Source: LMUY01 sp965199095
GTDB taxonomy: Bacteria; Pseudomonadota; Alphaproteobacteria; Acetobacterales; Acetobacteraceae
Assembly: GCA_965199095.1 (NCBI GenBank)
Contig: CBDAQM010000008.1
Coordinates: 248,001-312,000, forward strand
DNA length: 64,000 nucleotides
Direction: 5' to 3'
Shown: piece after piece, positions 35,754 to 44,222 of the stretch
Numbering within the stretch: position 1 is the stretch's first letter
Layout: each line of letters begins with the position of its first letter
The notes under the pieces: generated by a model
The model's input: the letters and a program-made list of their open reading frames with translations, nothing else
The model's database searches: none
What the model was told of the DNA's origin: nothing
Made by a program: the position numbers and the translations under genes

Positions 35754-35999
35754 TCAGCCGCCAGGCACGTCCACGCGGAAGCTCTCGATCACGGTGTTGG
35801 CGAGCAGCTTGCGGGCCATCGCCTCCCCCGTCTGCCGGGCAAGCGCCGGGTCGGTTTCGGCGACATCCAACTCGATCACCTTGCCGGCGCGGACCTCGCC
35901 CACGCCGGTGAAGCCGAGATGACCCAGGGCATGACCGATCGCGCGGCCCTGCGGGTCCAGCACGCCGTCCTTCAGCATGACCGTGACGGTGATTTTCAC
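35754..35999 (-). CDS. purS: phosphoribosylformylglycinamidine synthase subunit PurS
   Basis: An 81-residue small subunit of the three-part FGAM synthase (PurSQL), step 4 of purine synthesis. It starts at GTG and overlaps the purC stop as GTGA. The sequence MKITVTVMLKDGVLDPQGRA and the C-terminal KLLANTVIESFRV are typical. PurQ and PurL, usually next in alphaproteobacteria, are not downstream; a convergent receiver gene begins at once. Confidence 0.95.
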   Translation of the reverse strand: MKITVTVMLKDGVLDPQGRAIGHALGHLGFTGVGEVRAGKVIELDVAETDPALARQTGEAMARKLLANTVIESFRVDVPGG

Positions 36000-36760
36000 T
36001 GCATCGCCTCCGGCCCCTTCAGGTCACGCGAGCCGGCTTCCGGCAGGATGCCGAGACGGCGGGCGACCTCCTGATACGCCTCTTCCACGCGGCCCAGGTC
36101 GCGCCGGAACCGGTCCTTGTCCATCTTTTCGTTGGTCTTGCTGTCCCAAAGCCGGCAATTATCCGGGCTGATCTCGTCGGCCAGGACGATGCGCATGTCC
36201 TCGTCCTCCCAAAGCCGGCCATACTCCACCTTGAAATCCACCAGCGTGATGCCGACACCGAGGAACAGCCCGGACAGGAAGTCGTTCACCCGCAGGGTCA
36301 GCGCCACGATGTCGTCCATATCGGCCGTGTTGGCCCAGCCGAAGGCGGTGATGTGCTCCTCTGCGACCATCGGATCGCTCAACGCCTCGTTCTTGTAGTA
36401 GTATTCGATGATCGAGCGGGGCAGCCGCGTGCCTTCCGGGATGCCGAGCCGGGTGGACAGCGACCCGGCGGCCACGTTGCGCACCACCACCTGCAGCGGG
36501 ATGATCTCCACCTCGCGGATCAACTGTTCCCGCATGTTCAGCCGGCGGACGAAGTGGGTCGGGACGCCGATCTCGCCCAACTTGGTCATCAGGTACTCGC
36601 TGATGCGGTTGTTCAGCACGCCCTTGCCAGTGATGATGCCCTTCTTGGCGCCGTTGGCGGAGGACGCATCGTCCTTGAAGTATTGCACGAGGGTGCCCGG
36701 CTCCGGTCCTTCGAACAGAACCTTGGCCTTGCCCTCATAGAGCTGCCGGCGGCGAGCCAT
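35996..36760 (-). CDS. purC: phosphoribosylaminoimidazole-succinocarboxamide synthase
   Basis: SAICAR synthase of about 254 residues, of normal length, joining CAIR and aspartate with ATP. The start MARRRQLYEGKAKVLFEGPE includes the family YEGKAK motif; a further ATG lies one codon upstream. Also seen are GKGVLNNRIS, the LPRSIIEYYYKN block and DEISPDNCRLWD. GAGGG lies before the start. It is coupled to purS. Confidence 0.95.
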   Translation of the reverse strand: MARRRQLYEGKAKVLFEGPEPGTLVQYFKDDASSANGAKKGIITGKGVLNNRISEYLMTKLGEIGVPTHFVRRLNMREQLIREVEIIPLQVVVRNVAAGSLSTRLGIPEGTRLPRSIIEYYYKNEALSDPMVAEEHITAFGWANTADMDDIVALTLRVNDFLSGLFLGVGITLVDFKVEYGRLWEDEDMRIVLADEISPDNCRLWDSKTNEKMDKDRFRRDLGRVEEAYQEVARRLGILPEAGSRDLKGPEAMQ

Positions 36761-36787
36761 CATCCGTACCCTCGTGTGAGACGCGCC

Positions 36788-37540
36788 CTATAGCAGCCGC
36801 TTGGCGCCCTCGCCACCCGTGGCGGGGCCAACGGGTGCGAAGGCGGCTTCACCAGCCGGTCCCGGCGCGAACATCCATGTGGGCGGGCCATGCGCGGGCA
36901 GGGCCAGCAAGGAGGCACAGACCGTGCCGAACCCGTCCTCGGGCGGAACGCTCAGCGCGGCGTCCCGCGGGCCGTCGCGGTCGGCCAGGAGCCGCGGCCA
37001 GTCGCGCCAGTCAGGCGGCTCCGGCGCGGGTGCATCCCGAAAGCGTGGCAAATGGCGGGCGACCCGCGGGCTGGCCGCGTCATCCGGGTCGCGGGCCGTC
37101 ACCATGTGCAGGCCGGGCGACAATTCCAGCAGGCTGAGTCGGCCCAAATCGTCGTTGCGCACGACGATGACGCGATCCCGGTCGGCAAGCAGGAGGTTGA
37201 AGCTGCGATAAGCGGCGCCGTCCAACGCCATGATCGCCGCTGCTGCCGCAGCCGCAGACCGATGGTCGAGGGCCAGGAGCGGGAGCAAGCCGCGGCTTCG
37301 CTTGCCGGCCGCCGGGCCAAGGCTACCCGGCCGGTTGAGGATGGCGGCGACGAGGCCGGCGCCGTTCACGCCCATCCAAGTCCCGCCCGCTGCCCGGTCG
37401 CGACCAGCGACGACATCCGGACGGTCGGGCCAATACGGGGCCGGATGGTCCCATGAACGGTCCAGACGTTCATCGCGGTTGGCGGCCAGCAACAGCGGCC
37501 AGGCATGGCCCGGCCGCCGCAAGGTGATGACGGTGCACAC
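36788..37540 (-). CDS. NRDE-family protein (TANGO2-like)
   Basis: A 250-residue protein with Cys2 at the N-terminus (MCTVITLRRPGHAWPLLLAANRDE). The NRDE tetrapeptide gives the family its name. GGTWMGVNGAGLVAAILNR and the long C-terminal region follow the Ntn-hydrolase-like layout. The human relative TANGO2 is linked to metabolic disease and heme or lipid handling; the bacterial role is not settled. It lies between purC and the secreted protein gene on the same strand. Confidence 0.85.
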   Translation of the reverse strand: MCTVITLRRPGHAWPLLLAANRDERLDRSWDHPAPYWPDRPDVVAGRDRAAGGTWMGVNGAGLVAAILNRPGSLGPAAGKRSRGLLPLLALDHRSAAAAAAAIMALDGAAYRSFNLLLADRDRVIVVRNDDLGRLSLLELSPGLHMVTARDPDDAASPRVARHLPRFRDAPAPEPPDWRDWPRLLADRDGPRDAALSVPPEDGFGTVCASLLALPAHGPPTWMFAPGPAGEAAFAPVGPATGGEGAKRLL

Positions 37541-37573
37541 GCCCCATACGATGGGCGCTGCACCCCTCCCTGA

Positions 37574-37804
37574 CTAGCGGTAGAAATGTCCGTGGTGGTG
37601 CCACCGGTGGAATTCCACCCACCGATGGTGCCGCACCCACTCGCGATGCCGCCAGCCATACGGATGGCCGTAATACTGCACCTGCTGCACCAACGATGCC
37701 GCAGGCACGTTTTCCAATCCCACGGTGGCCGCGGACGCAGTCCCCACCGCCCCGGCGCCCACGAGGCCGGCCAGCGCAGTCAAGGTCAACAAGGTCTTGC
37801 GCAT
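37574..37804 (-). CDS. small secreted His/Trp-rich protein
   Basis: A 76-residue protein starting MRKTLLTLTALAGL; AAGGAGAG lies 5-8 bases upstream. It has a signal peptide ending in TASA, then a mature part of about 50 residues. Its last 30 residues are packed with His, Trp, Arg and Tyr (WVRHHRWVEFHRWHHHGHFY). The His cluster could bind metal ions in the periplasm (inference). No family was recognised with certainty. Confidence 0.7.
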   Translation of the reverse strand: MRKTLLTLTALAGLVGAGAVGTASAATVGLENVPAASLVQQVQYYGHPYGWRHREWVRHHRWVEFHRWHHHGHFYR

Positions 37805-37882
37805 TTTAGCTCTCCTTTGCATGCAATGATCAATACGCAATGAGTGTGTCGGTTCCGGGCCGACAATGTGATGAGATTGCGG

Positions 37883-39247
37883 CTAGTCCGCTGCCAGGGC
37901 CGCCATGTCGCCACCTGGCCCGAAGACTCGGTCGAAAACTTGGTCGACGGCCCGCAGATGCATGCCGGACTCCATCGCGGCATCGATCGCGGCGGCCGAA
38001 ATGCGTCCCACGACCTCCGGATCGGCCAGCAGGTTGTCGCGGAAGCTGAGGCCGCCGGGTGCATCCAACCGCTCCCACGTCGCCATCGCGTTGCGCTGGA
38101 CGATGCGGTAGGCGTCCTCCCGCAGGATGCCGGCCCGCGTGAGCGCCAGCAGGACCTCGCCGCTATGCACCACGCCACGCAGGCTTTCCAGGTTGGCCAG
38201 CATGCGGTCCGGGTGGATGACCAGCTTTTCCATCATGCCGGCGAGCCGCACCAGCGCGAAATCCAGCGCCAGCGTCGCGTCCGGCCCGATCACCCGTTCC
38301 ACGCTGCTGTGGCTGATGTCGCGCTCGTGCCACAGCGCCACGTTTTCCAGCGCCGGCACGGCGGCGGCACGGACGATGCGCGCCAGCCCGGTCAGGTTCT
38401 CGCTGAGCACCGGGTTGCGCTTGTGCGGCATGGCGGAACTGCCTTTCTGCCCGGCATGGAAGAACTCCTCCGCCTCGCGCACCTCGCTGCGCTGCAGGTG
38501 GCGGATTTCAATTGACAGCCGCTCCACCCCGCTGGCGATCACGGCCAGCGTGCAGAAGAACTGCGCGTGCCGGTCGCGGGCGATCACCTGGGTGGAGACC
38601 GGCTCCACCGCGAGGCCCAGCGCGTTGGCCACGTGCTGTTCCACGCGCGGGTCGAGATGGGCGTAGGTGCCGACGGCGCCGGAGATGGCGCAGACCGCCA
38701 CCTCCGCCCGGGCGGCCAGCAGCCGGGTTCGGTTGCGGGCGAACTCGGCATAGTGGCCGGCCAGTTTCAGCCCGAAGGAGGTCGGCTCGGCATGGATGCC
38801 GTGGCTGCGGCCGATCGTGGGCGTGTGCTTGTGCTCGATGGCGCGGCGTTTCAGCGCGGCGAGCACCTGGTCCAGATCGGCGAGCAGCAGGTCTGCCGCC
38901 TGGGTCAGTTGCAGCGACAGGCAGGTGTCCAGCACGTCGCTGCTCGTCATGCCCTGGTGGATGAAGCGGCTATCCGGGCCCACGCCCTCCGCCAGCCAGG
39001 TGAGGAAGGCGATGACGTCGTGGCGGGTCTCCGCCTCGATGGCGTCGATGCGGTCCAGGTCGGCCTGGCCCATGGCGGCCAGCATGGGCGCGCCCTTGGC
39101 ACGGATGGCGGCGGCGGCGGCGGCGGGGATCGCTCCCAGCGCGGCCATCCCGTCGGCGGCGGCGGCCTCGATTTCGAACCACAGCCGGTAGCGGTTCACG
39201 GGCGCCCAGATGGCGGCCATTGCCGGACGGGTGTAACGCGGGACCAT
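37883..39247 (-). CDS. purB: adenylosuccinate lyase
   Basis: A 454-residue lyase for two purine steps (SAICAR to AICAR, adenylosuccinate to AMP). The signature SSAMPHKRNP is intact, as are the catalytic His region GRSHGIHAEP and TSSDVLDT. The N-terminus MVPRYTRPAMAAIW matches the family (xPRYxRPEMxxIW), so the ATG at 39247 is likely correct, even though it overlaps the ATG of the divergent TerC gene. With purC and purS it forms a purine group broken up by two unrelated small genes. Confidence 0.95.
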   Translation of the reverse strand: MVPRYTRPAMAAIWAPVNRYRLWFEIEAAAADGMAALGAIPAAAAAAIRAKGAPMLAAMGQADLDRIDAIEAETRHDVIAFLTWLAEGVGPDSRFIHQGMTSSDVLDTCLSLQLTQAADLLLADLDQVLAALKRRAIEHKHTPTIGRSHGIHAEPTSFGLKLAGHYAEFARNRTRLLAARAEVAVCAISGAVGTYAHLDPRVEQHVANALGLAVEPVSTQVIARDRHAQFFCTLAVIASGVERLSIEIRHLQRSEVREAEEFFHAGQKGSSAMPHKRNPVLSENLTGLARIVRAAAVPALENVALWHERDISHSSVERVIGPDATLALDFALVRLAGMMEKLVIHPDRMLANLESLRGVVHSGEVLLALTRAGILREDAYRIVQRNAMATWERLDAPGGLSFRDNLLADPEVVGRISAAAIDAAMESGMHLRAVDQVFDRVFGPGGDMAALAAD

Positions 39248-39854
39248 GGAGTCACTCCTTCACGTCGACCTTGTAGCCCGATTGGCGGCGCTGGCGCAGG
39301 TGTTGTTCATCGATTTGGTGCTCGCCGGTGACAATGCGGTCGTGGTCGGCATGGCGGTGGCCGGCCTGCCGCCGCGCCAGAAGCGCCGCGCGATCCTGGG
39401 CGGCATCGCCGGCGCCGCGGTCGTGCGGGTCGGCTTGGCCCTGGTGGCGTTGGAGCTGCTGGCGGTGGTGGGGCTGATGCTCGCGGGCGGCATCCTGCTG
39501 GTTTGGGTGTGCTGGCGCATGTATCGCGAGTTGCGGCCGCATCCTCGCCATGCCGCCGCGGCCGCTGCACCGAAATCGCTGTCATCCGCCATGATGCAAA
39601 TCTTGCTGGCCGACGTGTCGATGAGTGTGGACAACGTGCTGGCCGTGGCCGGGGCGGCGCACGGCCAACCCGGCGTGCTGATCGCCGGGTTGGTGGTGTC
39701 CGTGGCGATGATGGCGGTTGCCGCCAGCCTCATTGCCCGGCTGCTGGAGCGCTACCGCTGGTTGGCCTGGTTCGGCCTGCTGGTCGTGCTGTTCGTCGCC
39801 TGCAAGCTGATCTGGGAAGGCGGCGAAGACGTCTGGCGCCACCTGCCGGCATGA
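39246..39854 (+). CDS. TerC-family integral membrane protein (YjbE type)
   Basis: A 202-residue protein with about seven hydrophobic helices. The conserved IDLVLAGDNAVVVGMA near residue 22 and the second half-repeat ILLADVSMSVDNVLAVAG hold the paired Asp residues of the TerC fold. Family members are thought to export metal ions such as manganese. The distance from the ATG to the DLVLAGDNA motif is normal, so the ATG at 39246, shared through CATG with the purB start, is plausible. Confidence 0.88.
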   Translation: MESLLHVDLVARLAALAQVLFIDLVLAGDNAVVVGMAVAGLPPRQKRRAILGGIAGAAVVRVGLALVALELLAVVGLMLAGGILLVWVCWRMYRELRPHPRHAAAAAAPKSLSSAMMQILLADVSMSVDNVLAVAGAAHGQPGVLIAGLVVSVAMMAVAASLIARLLERYRWLAWFGLLVVLFVACKLIWEGGEDVWRHLPA

Positions 39855-39860
39855 AAACCA

Positions 39861-39884
39861 GGGTCCGGACCCCTGTCGACAGGG
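39861..39884. terminator. overlapping palindromes between convergent genes
   Basis: GGGTCCGGACCC (39861-39872) and CCCTGTCGACAGGG (39871-39884) are perfect adjacent palindromes just after the TerC gene and before the convergent sulfotransferase stop. They may act as a bidirectional terminator; there is no T-run. Confidence 0.35.
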
Positions 39885-39959
39885 TGGGACGCGCGCTTGG
39901 AGGGTATGTCGCTGCGACGGGAGTTGAGGATGGCGTTGGTGAGGGAAAGCGACTCAGTT

Positions 39960-40691
39960 CTAGTCCCGGTCGTACCCAAACGCGTCCAGGACAGTGCGGA
40001 ATTGGGCGTTGAGCCTCTTGCGGTCTTCGGCGTCGAACTGGTCGCGCCACTTGCCGATCCGCTGGTCGCCGATATGCGTGCGATGGATTTGGGTCACTTC
40101 ATCGTAATGGGTGTTGCCTAACCGCCTGGCCCGCTCGCCGGGCAGGTCGGCCAAAGCCTGCCCGAACTGCTTCACCGTCGCGGTCTGGTAGGTGGCGAAG
40201 ATCCTGTCCCGCTCGGCCGGATCCAGCGACAGATGGAGGTGCCGGGCAAGCTCCGTAACCGTGCCGGGTGCATCGAAAAAGCGGTCCTCATATCGCAGCC
40301 CGGCGTAGGCGTGGTCCAGGCAGTCGACGATCCGGCTGAAGGCCAAGCTCACGCGGTCGAATGCGCCACGTTTCGTTTCACCAAACCGCTCCATGAGCGA
40401 CAGCATCGAATCCCTGGGATCCCGGATGGAGATCACCAGCTTGACGTCCATGTGCGCCAGGAACGCGGCCCAGCTCGCGTCCGGCTCGTGCAGTTTCCAC
40501 ACGACGATGCGTTCGAGGTGGCGGTGGTCCCGGAACACCGTCCAAGCCCGGTCCACCATGTCGGAGTAGAACGACTCGAAGGTCTTGGAACCACGGTTCG
40601 ACAGCCGCAACTCCCGCACCACGTTGAAGACCCAGGTCGATGCGCTGCCGGGCACTCCAAGGGTCGCCGTGATGTCAAGCGGCAATGACAA
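39960..40691 (-). CDS. sulfotransferase-like protein
   Basis: A 243-residue P-loop protein. GVPGSASTWVFNVV near residue 12 matches the 5'-phosphosulfate loop, and VISIRDPRDSMLSL near residue 85 matches the 3'-phosphate motif of PAPS-dependent sulfotransferases. The C-terminal part has the usual KFGKW-like segment as RIGKWRDQF. Substrate is unknown. It is divergent from the ELM1 gene, so both may act on the same surface glycan (inference). Confidence 0.8.
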   Translation of the reverse strand: MSLPLDITATLGVPGSASTWVFNVVRELRLSNRGSKTFESFYSDMVDRAWTVFRDHRHLERIVVWKLHEPDASWAAFLAHMDVKLVISIRDPRDSMLSLMERFGETKRGAFDRVSLAFSRIVDCLDHAYAGLRYEDRFFDAPGTVTELARHLHLSLDPAERDRIFATYQTATVKQFGQALADLPGERARRLGNTHYDEVTQIHRTHIGDQRIGKWRDQFDAEDRKRLNAQFRTVLDAFGYDRD

Positions 40692-40798
40692 ATCCTCGCT
40701 GATCGCAAAACCCGCCTCAGACGTATAAGGCGGAAATGTAACGGTTCTATGTCCGGCGCAACTTGACGTTCCGTCATGGACCAGCCGAGAAGCCCGGT

Positions 40799-41719
40799 GT
40801 GGAAAGCGTCATCCTGGCCGAGGATTTTGCCGGCATGCGGTCCCAGGCGCTCGGCCTGGCGGAAGCAGCCGGGTTGCAGCCCCGCATCGTGGCGTTGCGC
40901 CCGCGTTTGCCTTGGTGGTGGATGCCGGGCCGGTTCTGGCCCTCGCCGTTGCGGGCCGTGCGGCTCCCGCCCCTGGGGGAGCCGCTTGCCATCGGCTGCG
41001 GCGGCAAGGCGGCGCCGGTGCTGGCGGCCCTGCGGCGGCGCGGGACGCTGGCGGTGCAAATCCAGCACCCGCGGATGGACGTCCGCAAGTTCGACCAGGT
41101 GGTCGTGACCCGGCATGACGGGCTAACCGGACCCAACGTCATCGTCACCCGCACCGCCCTGCACCGGGCCACCGCTTTGCGGCTGGCAGCGGCACGGGGG
41201 GAGTGGGCGGCGCGCCTGGCGCATCTGCCCCGCCCCCTGGTCGCCGTGCTGGTCGGCGGCAGCAACGGCCGTTTCCGGTTGGAGGGCGCGGAGGGGGCGG
41301 CGCTCGCCCGCGACCTGGCCGCGATGATGACGCTGGACCGGGTCGGCCTCGCCGTCACGCCGTCCCGACGCACGTCGGCGGCGGCGCAGCGCGCCTTGCA
41401 CGACGGGCTCGCGCCGCTCGGCGCGATGGTGTGGGACGGGCAGGGGGACAACCCGTATTTCGGCATGCTGGCCTGTGCCGACGCCATCGTGGTGACGGCG
41501 GACAGCGTGTCCATGGTGTCGGAGGCGGTGGCGACGTCGGCGCCCGTGCTGCTGGTCGATTTGCCCGGGCGCTCCCGCCGGATCGGCGCCTTCCTGGACG
41601 GGTTGCGGCAGGACGGCCGGGTGCGCAGCTTCCGCGGCCGGCTGGAAACGTGGCCGACATCGCCGCTGGACGACACGCAGGCAGCAGCCGATATGCTCCG
41701 GCATCGCTTGGGACTCTGA
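40799..41719 (+). CDS. ELM1/GtrOC1-family putative glycosyltransferase
   Basis: About 306 residues. The start chosen is GTG 40799 (ESVILAEDFAGMRSQALGLA); the frame opens upstream at a TTG. The family layout is clear: QALGLAEAAGL, PWWWMPGRFWPSP, VQIQHPRMD, VLVGGSNGRFRL and the nucleotide-sugar-type CADAIVVTADSVSMVSEA block. Relatives are called mitochondrial fission ELM1 in plants, but bacterial ones look like GT-B glycosyltransferases. It is followed 5 bases later by a 625-residue unknown gene. Confidence 0.85.
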   Translation: MESVILAEDFAGMRSQALGLAEAAGLQPRIVALRPRLPWWWMPGRFWPSPLRAVRLPPLGEPLAIGCGGKAAPVLAALRRRGTLAVQIQHPRMDVRKFDQVVVTRHDGLTGPNVIVTRTALHRATALRLAAARGEWAARLAHLPRPLVAVLVGGSNGRFRLEGAEGAALARDLAAMMTLDRVGLAVTPSRRTSAAAQRALHDGLAPLGAMVWDGQGDNPYFGMLACADAIVVTADSVSMVSEAVATSAPVLLVDLPGRSRRIGAFLDGLRQDGRVRSFRGRLETWPTSPLDDTQAAADMLRHRLGL

Positions 41720-41724
41720 CGATC

Positions 41725-43602
41725 ATGCTGGACATCCGGACCTTCGACGCGCGGCAGGGCGGCAACGTGCTCTACAAGGCGTTCGCCCACCCGCTGGCGG
41801 CCGAGGCGGTTGCGCGGCTTGCTGCCGGGCTCGCCGGGCCGCTCGCCGTCTACGACCCGGACGGGGTGGCCGACGCGCTGTTCGCGCTGCATCCGGACAT
41901 GCCGGCGCCCAGCGCGGTGTTCGTTCACGACACGGAACAGCTTGGCCAAATCCGCGCCGGCTGCCGGGCGCAACCCGTCACCGAGCTGCGCCAGTCCGGT
42001 GCGGGCACGCTGCTGGTGGCCAGCTTCGACGCGGCCAAGGTGCGGGACCGCCTCGCGCCGTTGCTGCCCGAAGGCATGGCGATCGTGACCCTGGACGAGG
42101 CGCGGCTGCCGGCCGCCATGTTGACCAACCCGCGCAAATACCTCGATACGCTGAACTTCGCCACCAACTACGCCTTCTTCCGCGACGCGGACGGGCTGTC
42201 CACCCGGCTGGTGACGGCGAATTACTGGGCGGGCTACGGCGCCACATCCGTCCGCCTGTGGCTGCGCCTGTTCGACGCCGCGGGACTGGTGCTGGCGGAA
42301 TGGGAGCAGGCGTTGCCCGCCGGCGTGGGCGGCGTGGTGATCGACAGCGCGGAGGTGCGGGCGCGGTTCGGCCTGCCGCCCTTCTGCGGGCAGTTATTCG
42401 TGCATGCGGTCGGGGTGGCCGGGCATGACGTGGTGAAATACGCGCTGGACACCTACGGGACGGGCGGCGAGCCGAGCCTGTCCTGCACCCATGACGCCAA
42501 TGCCTGGCCGTCCGACCGCTACGCCGGGCTGCCGGCGCCGCGCGAGGGGGAGCGGGTGATCCTCTGGGTGCAGAACAGCCACGCCGCGCCGATCCCCGCC
42601 GGCGCCTTGTCGCTCGACCGCATGGGGGCGGAGCGGCCCGTGGTGCTGGACCGCGCCATTCCGCCCTTCGCCACGGTCGGGCTGGACGTGGCGGCGATGT
42701 TGCCGGGGCTGCGCTGGCCGGCGCAGGTGGAATTCCGCTCCGGCCGGCACATGGTGCGGCCCCGCTACGAGGTCGTGCAGGATGGGCGCACCCGGATCGC
42801 CCATGTCAACGTGGAGCGGGCGGATTTACGGCCCGACCCCGGCATCCCCGCGCTGTCGAACCTGCTGGGCCGCGGCTACCTGCTGCCGTTCCCGGTGCTG
42901 CCGCCGGAGCAGTTCTCCACCGTCGTGCAACCGACTCCGATGGCGGAGACCCAGGCCGACCTGCCGATCCGGATCGATGTCTTCGCCGCCGACGGTCGCC
43001 TGGTGGCGGAGCGCTTCCTCGGCTGCCTGCCGCGCAACCATGACCTCGCGCTGGACCTCGCCGAGCTCGGCGCGGAAGGCGGCCATGCCGAGCTGGTGTA
43101 TGATTTCCGCGACGGCGGCGGTGCGGATGGCTGGCTGCATTGCCTGGTCCGCTACGAGAACCGCGGCAGCCGCCACGCCGCCGAGACGAGCTTCGGCGCG
43201 CATATCTTCAACACGTTGATGACCTACAAGGGCGAGCCGCAATCCTATAGCGGCCCGCCGCCGGGCTTAACCACCCGGCTCTTCCTCCGCCTGGGGGAGG
43301 GGCCGCATCGCTCCTTCGCGCATCTGATCTACCCGGCGTCCGCCGAGTGGCATCCGTTTTCAAGCACGCGGCTCATCCTGCACGATGCCGAGGGCGCAGT
43401 GCTGGCGGAGCAGACGCTGGCCATCGCCTGCTCCGGCTCCGCCATGGTGTGGCCGCACGAGGTGTTCGGCGCGTCGCTGCTCCGCGCGGCTGGTCCGCGC
43501 GGCTACGTGATGGTGGACGACCGGACTTGCCGCCTGTTCGGCTATCACGGCCTCATGGACGAGGGCGGCGGGTTCTCCCTGGACCACATGTTCGGGTTCT
43601 GA
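41725..43602 (+). CDS. conserved hypothetical protein, 625 residues
   Basis: It starts MLDIRTFDARQGGNVLYKAF. No signal peptide, membrane segment or known catalytic motif is visible. Residues 1 to about 130 look like a small alpha/beta domain (PLAVYDPDGVADALFALHP, LPEGMAIVTLDEARLPAAML). The rest is rich in beta-strand-type segments with many Trp and Tyr (for example WAGYGATSVRLWLRLFD, TSFGAHIFNTLMTYKG). It follows the ELM1 gene by 5 bases and probably forms an operon with it. A role in surface polysaccharide or capsule export is a guess from the neighbour only. Confidence 0.75.
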   Translation: MLDIRTFDARQGGNVLYKAFAHPLAAEAVARLAAGLAGPLAVYDPDGVADALFALHPDMPAPSAVFVHDTEQLGQIRAGCRAQPVTELRQSGAGTLLVASFDAAKVRDRLAPLLPEGMAIVTLDEARLPAAMLTNPRKYLDTLNFATNYAFFRDADGLSTRLVTANYWAGYGATSVRLWLRLFDAAGLVLAEWEQALPAGVGGVVIDSAEVRARFGLPPFCGQLFVHAVGVAGHDVVKYALDTYGTGGEPSLSCTHDANAWPSDRYAGLPAPREGERVILWVQNSHAAPIPAGALSLDRMGAERPVVLDRAIPPFATVGLDVAAMLPGLRWPAQVEFRSGRHMVRPRYEVVQDGRTRIAHVNVERADLRPDPGIPALSNLLGRGYLLPFPVLPPEQFSTVVQPTPMAETQADLPIRIDVFAADGRLVAERFLGCLPRNHDLALDLAELGAEGGHAELVYDFRDGGGADGWLHCLVRYENRGSRHAAETSFGAHIFNTLMTYKGEPQSYSGPPPGLTTRLFLRLGEGPHRSFAHLIYPASAEWHPFSSTRLILHDAEGAVLAEQTLAIACSGSAMVWPHEVFGASLLRAAGPRGYVMVDDRTCRLFGYHGLMDEGGGFSLDHMFGF

Positions 43603-43630
43603 GCTCGTGGCGGCTGGTTGTCAGCGTCGA

Positions 43631-43891
43631 TCAGGTTGGATGGCCCATGAGCGCGCGAACCGAGATGTCTTCACCCAACGCGGGCCAGTGAATGCCATGG
43701 CCGCGACCGATGGGTTCCCACGCGCCGCGCTGTTCCGGCGTCGCATCGCGTAGCCGCGGGAACCAGGCTAACGGCACGGACAACTCACGCCCATCCGACA
43801 AAACGATGCGGAGTGCGGAGTCCGTTATCTCCACCTCCGCGGCTGTCGGGTCTGGGTCGGTGTCAGCTACTTGGTTGGCTGTGATATTCAT
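43631..43891 (-). CDS. DUF2442 domain protein
   Basis: An 86-residue protein with the DUF2442 core: ITDSALRIVLSDGRELSVPLAWFPRL and WEPIGRGHGIHWPALGEDISV. DUF2442 genes typically accompany DUF4160 genes, as here, with a 29-bp overlap. The pair resembles a toxin-antitoxin module in layout, but activity is unproven for most members. Confidence 0.85.
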   Translation of the reverse strand: MNITANQVADTDPDPTAAEVEITDSALRIVLSDGRELSVPLAWFPRLRDATPEQRGAWEPIGRGHGIHWPALGEDISVRALMGHPT

Positions 43892-44108
43892 CCCATTTCC
43901 TCTGGAACATGTCGCGATGCACCAAAACCAAAGACCGCAACTTGCCTAACTCATGCGCTTTAAAACCATCGGACCTGGCGAGCTCCACTGGTTTCAGCCA
44001 GTATTTTGCTACTTTGCTGCCGTATGCGACATGGATGTGTGCTGGTTCGCCAGGCTCAAAGCTGTAGAAGAAGAAACGGTACCCTTCGCTCCGGAGGATC
44101 GTCGGCAC
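43863..44108 (-). CDS. DUF4160 domain protein
   Basis: An 81-residue protein with the DUF4160 hallmarks RFFFYSFEPGEPAHIHVAYG and AKYWLKPVELARS, where the EPxHIHV block is diagnostic. It is the first gene of the DUF4160-DUF2442 pair. Its base composition is less GC-rich than the neighbours, which fits a mobile accessory module. Confidence 0.85.
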   Translation of the reverse strand: MPTILRSEGYRFFFYSFEPGEPAHIHVAYGSKVAKYWLKPVELARSDGFKAHELGKLRSLVLVHRDMFQRKWDEYHSQPSS

Positions 44109-44222
44109 GCGAACGCTCCTTCAAACCAGTCGCATCATGCATGGCCGACCGTCCCCTGGCCTGATAGTAATCATATCGCGTGAGCCGAGCACGATACAAT
44201 CGCGCCGGGGGAGGAGAGACAG

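Noticed and set aside
41203..41724. Upstream extension of the 625-residue protein
   Set aside because: It overlaps the ELM1 gene in another frame and reads as low-complexity Arg/Gly/Ala. The ATG at 41725 follows the ELM1 stop.
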